Positions 62,080-64,000 of a DNA stretch of 64,000 nucleotides are shown one piece after another. The position numbers and the translations under genes are program-made. This DNA is from Pseudomonadota bacterium. GTDB lineage: Bacteria; Pseudomonadota; Gammaproteobacteria; Steroidobacterales; Steroidobacteraceae. Location of the stretch: NCBI GenBank assembly GCA_021847105.1, contig JAJZUT010000020.1, positions 1 through 64,000 on the forward strand. Direction: 5' to 3'. The notes beneath the pieces are model-generated. The model was given only the letters and a program-made list of their open reading frames with translations, did no database searches and was not told the DNA's origin. Positions within the stretch are counted from its first letter, which is position 1. Each line of letters starts with the position of its first letter.

Positions 62080-62943
62080 ATGAAATTGTCGGTTGGTCCG
62101 CTGTTGTATTACTGGGAGCGCGCGGAGGTGTTTGAATTTTACCGTGCTCTCGAGCGCGCGCCGGTCGAATGTGTTTATCTCGGTGAGGTGGTTTGCGCCA
62201 AGCGCAGGGCGTTGAAGCAGGCAGATTGGGCGGCGATTGCCGAGGATCTCGCCGCCGCCGGCAAGGAAGTGATCTTCACGACACTGGCGTTGATGGAGGC
62301 TGAGTCTGAGCTCGCCGCACTGGCGCGGATCGTGGCCGGCAACGTGACCATCGAGGCGAACGATATGGCCGCCGTGCAGCTCGCCGGGGGCAGGCCCTTC
62401 ATCGTCGGCCCACATCTAAATGTCTACAACGGACAGACGCTGCGGCTGTTCGGTGCGCTCGGCGCGCGTCGCTGGGTGGCGCCGCTCGAGCTTGATACGG
62501 CAGCGATCGGCGAGCTGGTGGGCGAGCTGCCGCAGGGCATGGAGTGTGAAGTGTTCGCCTACGGGCGCATGCCGCTCGCATTTTCCGCCCGCTGCTTCAG
62601 TGCCCGGGTGCGCCGTACCAACAAGGACGACTGCGGCTTCGTGTGTGCGCAAGATCGGGACGGACTCACGGTGTACACGCGCGATCACAAGCCGTTGTTT
62701 GCGCTGAACGGCGTGCAAACGCAATCGGCACAGGTGCGCAATCTCATCGGGTGTGTGGACGAGCTCGAGGCGATCGGTGTTGGGATGATGCGGCTCTCGC
62801 CGCACTCCAATGCCGCGGCACCGTTCACGGAGGTGATCGAGGCGTTCGCGCAGGCGGTTCGAGGGGAGCTGGCCGCACAGTGTCCGCCGAGTGCCTTGCC
62901 GGGGGGGTACTGCAGCGGTCCGGTGCTCGAGCCGGGTCGCTGA
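62080..62943 (+). CDS. ubiV: UbiV, O2-independent ubiquinone hydroxylation protein (peptidase U32 family)
   Basis: A 287-residue U32-family protein with the four UbiV cluster cysteines: Cys39 (EVVCAKRR), Cys172 (ARCFSAR), Cys185 and Cys189 (DDCGFVCAQD). The spacing C-x12-C-x3-C equals that of E. coli UbiV. It acts with UbiU. GAGAGG stands 9 bases before the ATG at 62080. The gene is convergent with ubiT, leaving four bases between the two stops. Confidence 0.95.
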   Translation: MKLSVGPLLYYWERAEVFEFYRALERAPVECVYLGEVVCAKRRALKQADWAAIAEDLAAAGKEVIFTTLALMEAESELAALARIVAGNVTIEANDMAAVQLAGGRPFIVGPHLNVYNGQTLRLFGALGARRWVAPLELDTAAIGELVGELPQGMECEVFAYGRMPLAFSARCFSARVRRTNKDDCGFVCAQDRDGLTVYTRDHKPLFALNGVQTQSAQVRNLIGCVDELEAIGVGMMRLSPHSNAAAPFTEVIEAFAQAVRGELAAQCPPSALPGGYCSGPVLEPGR

Positions 62944-62947
62944 GGCG

Positions 62948-63448
62948 CTAGTGTAGCGGGCGATTGCGTCCGAACGGGCTGCGTGGCAGAAGCGACAGCG
63001 GCAGCAGCGCGTGCAGCAGCCGTGCGGGCCGCTGTGGCACCAGCGAAGCGAAGTGGCGCCGCCAGTCCCACTCCAGCGCATCCAATGCGTTCTTGATCGC
63101 CAGTCCAGTCTCCGTCTCACCCTCCAGGCTGAGGCGACGCTGGAAGAACAGCGTGTCGGGATCCTCGGCGCGCGTGGCGAGCCGTGCGAAATCGGCGCAC
63201 CGTCCGCGCAGCGTGACGTGTGGTTCATCGCCGGGGGATGCCACTGCGAGCGTGCCGCCTGCCACGCGCAGGTGTAATCGCACCGGCGCATCGGTGAGCT
63301 GTATGCAGATCCGCTTGCCGGCGAGCGGCTCGAGTGCGGCCCCGATGTTCTGGCCCCGCGCCCAGTGGTTGAACAGCCGAACGAATACCTGGCCGAGGGG
63401 ATCGAGATCCGCAAGGAACGGTGGACGGGGAGGCAGGAGCGATATCAT
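62948..63448 (-). CDS. ubiT: UbiT, SCP2-domain accessory factor of anaerobic ubiquinone synthesis
   Basis: A 166-residue protein with an SCP2 lipid-binding domain (KRICIQLTDAPVRLHLRVAGGTLAV, EPHVTLRGRCADFARLATRAEDPDTLFFQRRLSLEGETETGLAIKNALDAL), as in E. coli UbiT (YhbT). UbiT binds ubiquinone intermediates and supports O2-independent synthesis. It is divergent from the fnr-like gene, with an FNR-type box between, and convergent with ubiV. No Shine-Dalgarno is seen before the ATG at 63448. Confidence 0.93.
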   Translation of the reverse strand: MISLLPPRPPFLADLDPLGQVFVRLFNHWARGQNIGAALEPLAGKRICIQLTDAPVRLHLRVAGGTLAVASPGDEPHVTLRGRCADFARLATRAEDPDTLFFQRRLSLEGETETGLAIKNALDALEWDWRRHFASLVPQRPARLLHALLPLSLLPRSPFGRNRPLH

Positions 63449-63481
63449 GGCGCGATGGTAACGGTCCGGCCGGAGCGGAAT

Positions 63482-63495
63482 TTGATCCGTGTCAA
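63482..63495. promoter_or_regulatory. FNR box between ubiT and the fnr-like gene
   Basis: TTGAT-CCGT-GTCAA matches the FNR consensus at nine of ten defined positions. Its centre is 40-41 bases from the ubiT ATG (minus strand) and about 60 bases from the ATG of the fnr-like gene. On the minus strand TACCAT falls where the -10 of a class II promoter would be. It may activate ubiT and autoregulate the fnr-like gene. Confidence 0.7.
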
Positions 63496-63547
63496 GTACT
63501 GACAATCCGCATGGCCCGGCCGTGCCGCGACGATATACTGGCGGAAA

Positions 63548-64000
63548 ATGGCGACCATACGGCAATTGCTTGGGGCCGCCGCGCCGGTTTGCGTCTCCTG
63601 TCGCGACTGCGCGCTGAAGCCCATCTGCCTGCCCGCCCACCTGCCTGGCGACGAGGCGCGCGCGCTTGAGGCGGCGGTGGAGCGTGGACGACACTTGCCC
63701 GCCGGCGCGACGCTGCTGCGGGCAGGGGAGCCGATGAGCGCGCTGTTCGTGGTGCGCAGCGGTTCGGCCAAGCGCTACAGCGTGACACTCGATGGGGCCG
63801 AGCAGGTGCACGGCTTCGTGCTGCCCGGCGAGGCGGTCGGTCTGGAAGGTTTCGCGGGCGGGCACTTTACCTGCGAGGTCAGCACCCTCGAGCCACTCAG
63901 CTATTGCCGGGTGCCGATGAGCAAACTTGAGCAGCTGATGGAGCGGTTGCCTGGCCTGCGCCGGGAGATTCTGCGGCTGCTCGGCCAGGCGCTCGAGGAG
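63548..64000 (+). CDS. fnr: FNR-type O2-sensing transcriptional regulator, C-terminus cut by the window edge
   Basis: The first 151 codons of a Crp/Fnr-family regulator; the frame is open to the right edge. N-terminal CVSCRDCALKPICLP supplies Cys18, Cys21 and Cys27, matching Cys20, Cys23 and Cys29 of E. coli FNR, and Cys120 (SYCRVP) aligns with Cys122, so a 4Fe-4S sensor is expected. A cNMP-like beta-roll follows (LLRAGEPMSALFVVRSGSAKRY, GFVLPGEAVGLEGFAGG). The DNA-binding domain lies beyond the window. It is the obvious candidate for binding the two FNR boxes here. Confidence 0.92.
   Translation, partial: MATIRQLLGAAAPVCVSCRDCALKPICLPAHLPGDEARALEAAVERGRHLPAGATLLRAGEPMSALFVVRSGSAKRYSVTLDGAEQVHGFVLPGEAVGLEGFAGGHFTCEVSTLEPLSYCRVPMSKLEQLMERLPGLRREILRLLGQALEE

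Noticed and set aside
1..64000. CRISPR arrays, tRNA and rRNA genes, prophage or integrative-element ends
   Set aside because: No regularly spaced direct repeats, cloverleaf-like sequences, rRNA motifs, integrase genes or attachment-site duplications were recognised anywhere in the window.

Overview
The window is a high-GC, densely coded stretch of a proteobacterial chromosome, most likely from a gammaproteobacterium. The best supports are an FFLEELY-motif protein next to a phasin, the O2-independent ubiquinone genes ubiU/ubiV/ubiT beside an FNR-type regulator, and close full-length matches to E. coli-type YbiT, YbiI, CydA and UbiD. A type IIIA proton ATPase, a two-domain fatty acyl reductase and a wax ester synthase hint at a lipid-storing, perhaps acid-exposed organism of the Xanthomonadales/Nevskiales/Steroidobacterales type. 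That placement is inference, because no rRNA gene is present.

Layout. 1-4.6 kb is a decayed accessory strip: a truncated WXXGXW-repeat lipoprotein, fragments of IS21, IS66 and IS5 family transposases, one intact luciferase-like monooxygenase, and what look like remnants of a two-gene wHTH/nucleotidyltransferase module. 4.6-13 kb holds an ABC-F ATPase (ybiT), an aldehyde dehydrogenase, a broken UrcA-family gene, a lipoprotein L,D-transpeptidase, a cysteine hydrolase and two Hsp20 genes behind a textbook sigma-32 promoter. 13.1-21.1 kb is a neutral-lipid/granule locus: phasin, patatin-like lipase, alpha/beta hydrolase and FFLEELY protein in one tight minus-strand run, then a TPR protein, a WS/DGAT acyltransferase and, divergent from it, a Marinobacter-like fatty acyl reductase. 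21.3-30.6 kb carries an outer-membrane protein, a P-type H+-ATPase, photolyase, a frameshifted dehydrogenase, an aldo/keto reductase and a two-gene ABC exporter. 30.6-38.1 kb has a DPP-IV-like peptidase, a YbiI zinc-finger protein and a MarR-EmrA-EmrB-NodT efflux operon.

38-47.5 kb is the most unusual unit. It is a minus-strand operon led by an ECF sigma factor and an RskA-type anti-sigma factor, followed by a desaturase, an FAD oxidoreductase, a DUF1365 protein, a cyclopropane synthase, a DUF2878 protein, a DUF1295 protein, a second CFA-like methyltransferase and a lipocalin. Almost every junction is a 4-base ATGA overlap. The gene content points to stress-induced remodelling of membrane acyl chains. 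47.9-54.4 kb is cydABX-cydDC, in which CydX carries an extra N-terminal membrane helix. 55.3-59.5 kb is an RND efflux pair. 59.5-64 kb is the anaerobic ubiquinone locus ubiD-ubiU-ubiV with divergent ubiT and a truncated fnr-like gene. FNR boxes lie about 41 bases upstream of the ubiD and ubiT start codons, with no Shine-Dalgarno between, which suggests FNR-activated, nearly leaderless transcripts.

No tRNA, rRNA, CRISPR array or intact insertion sequence was seen.
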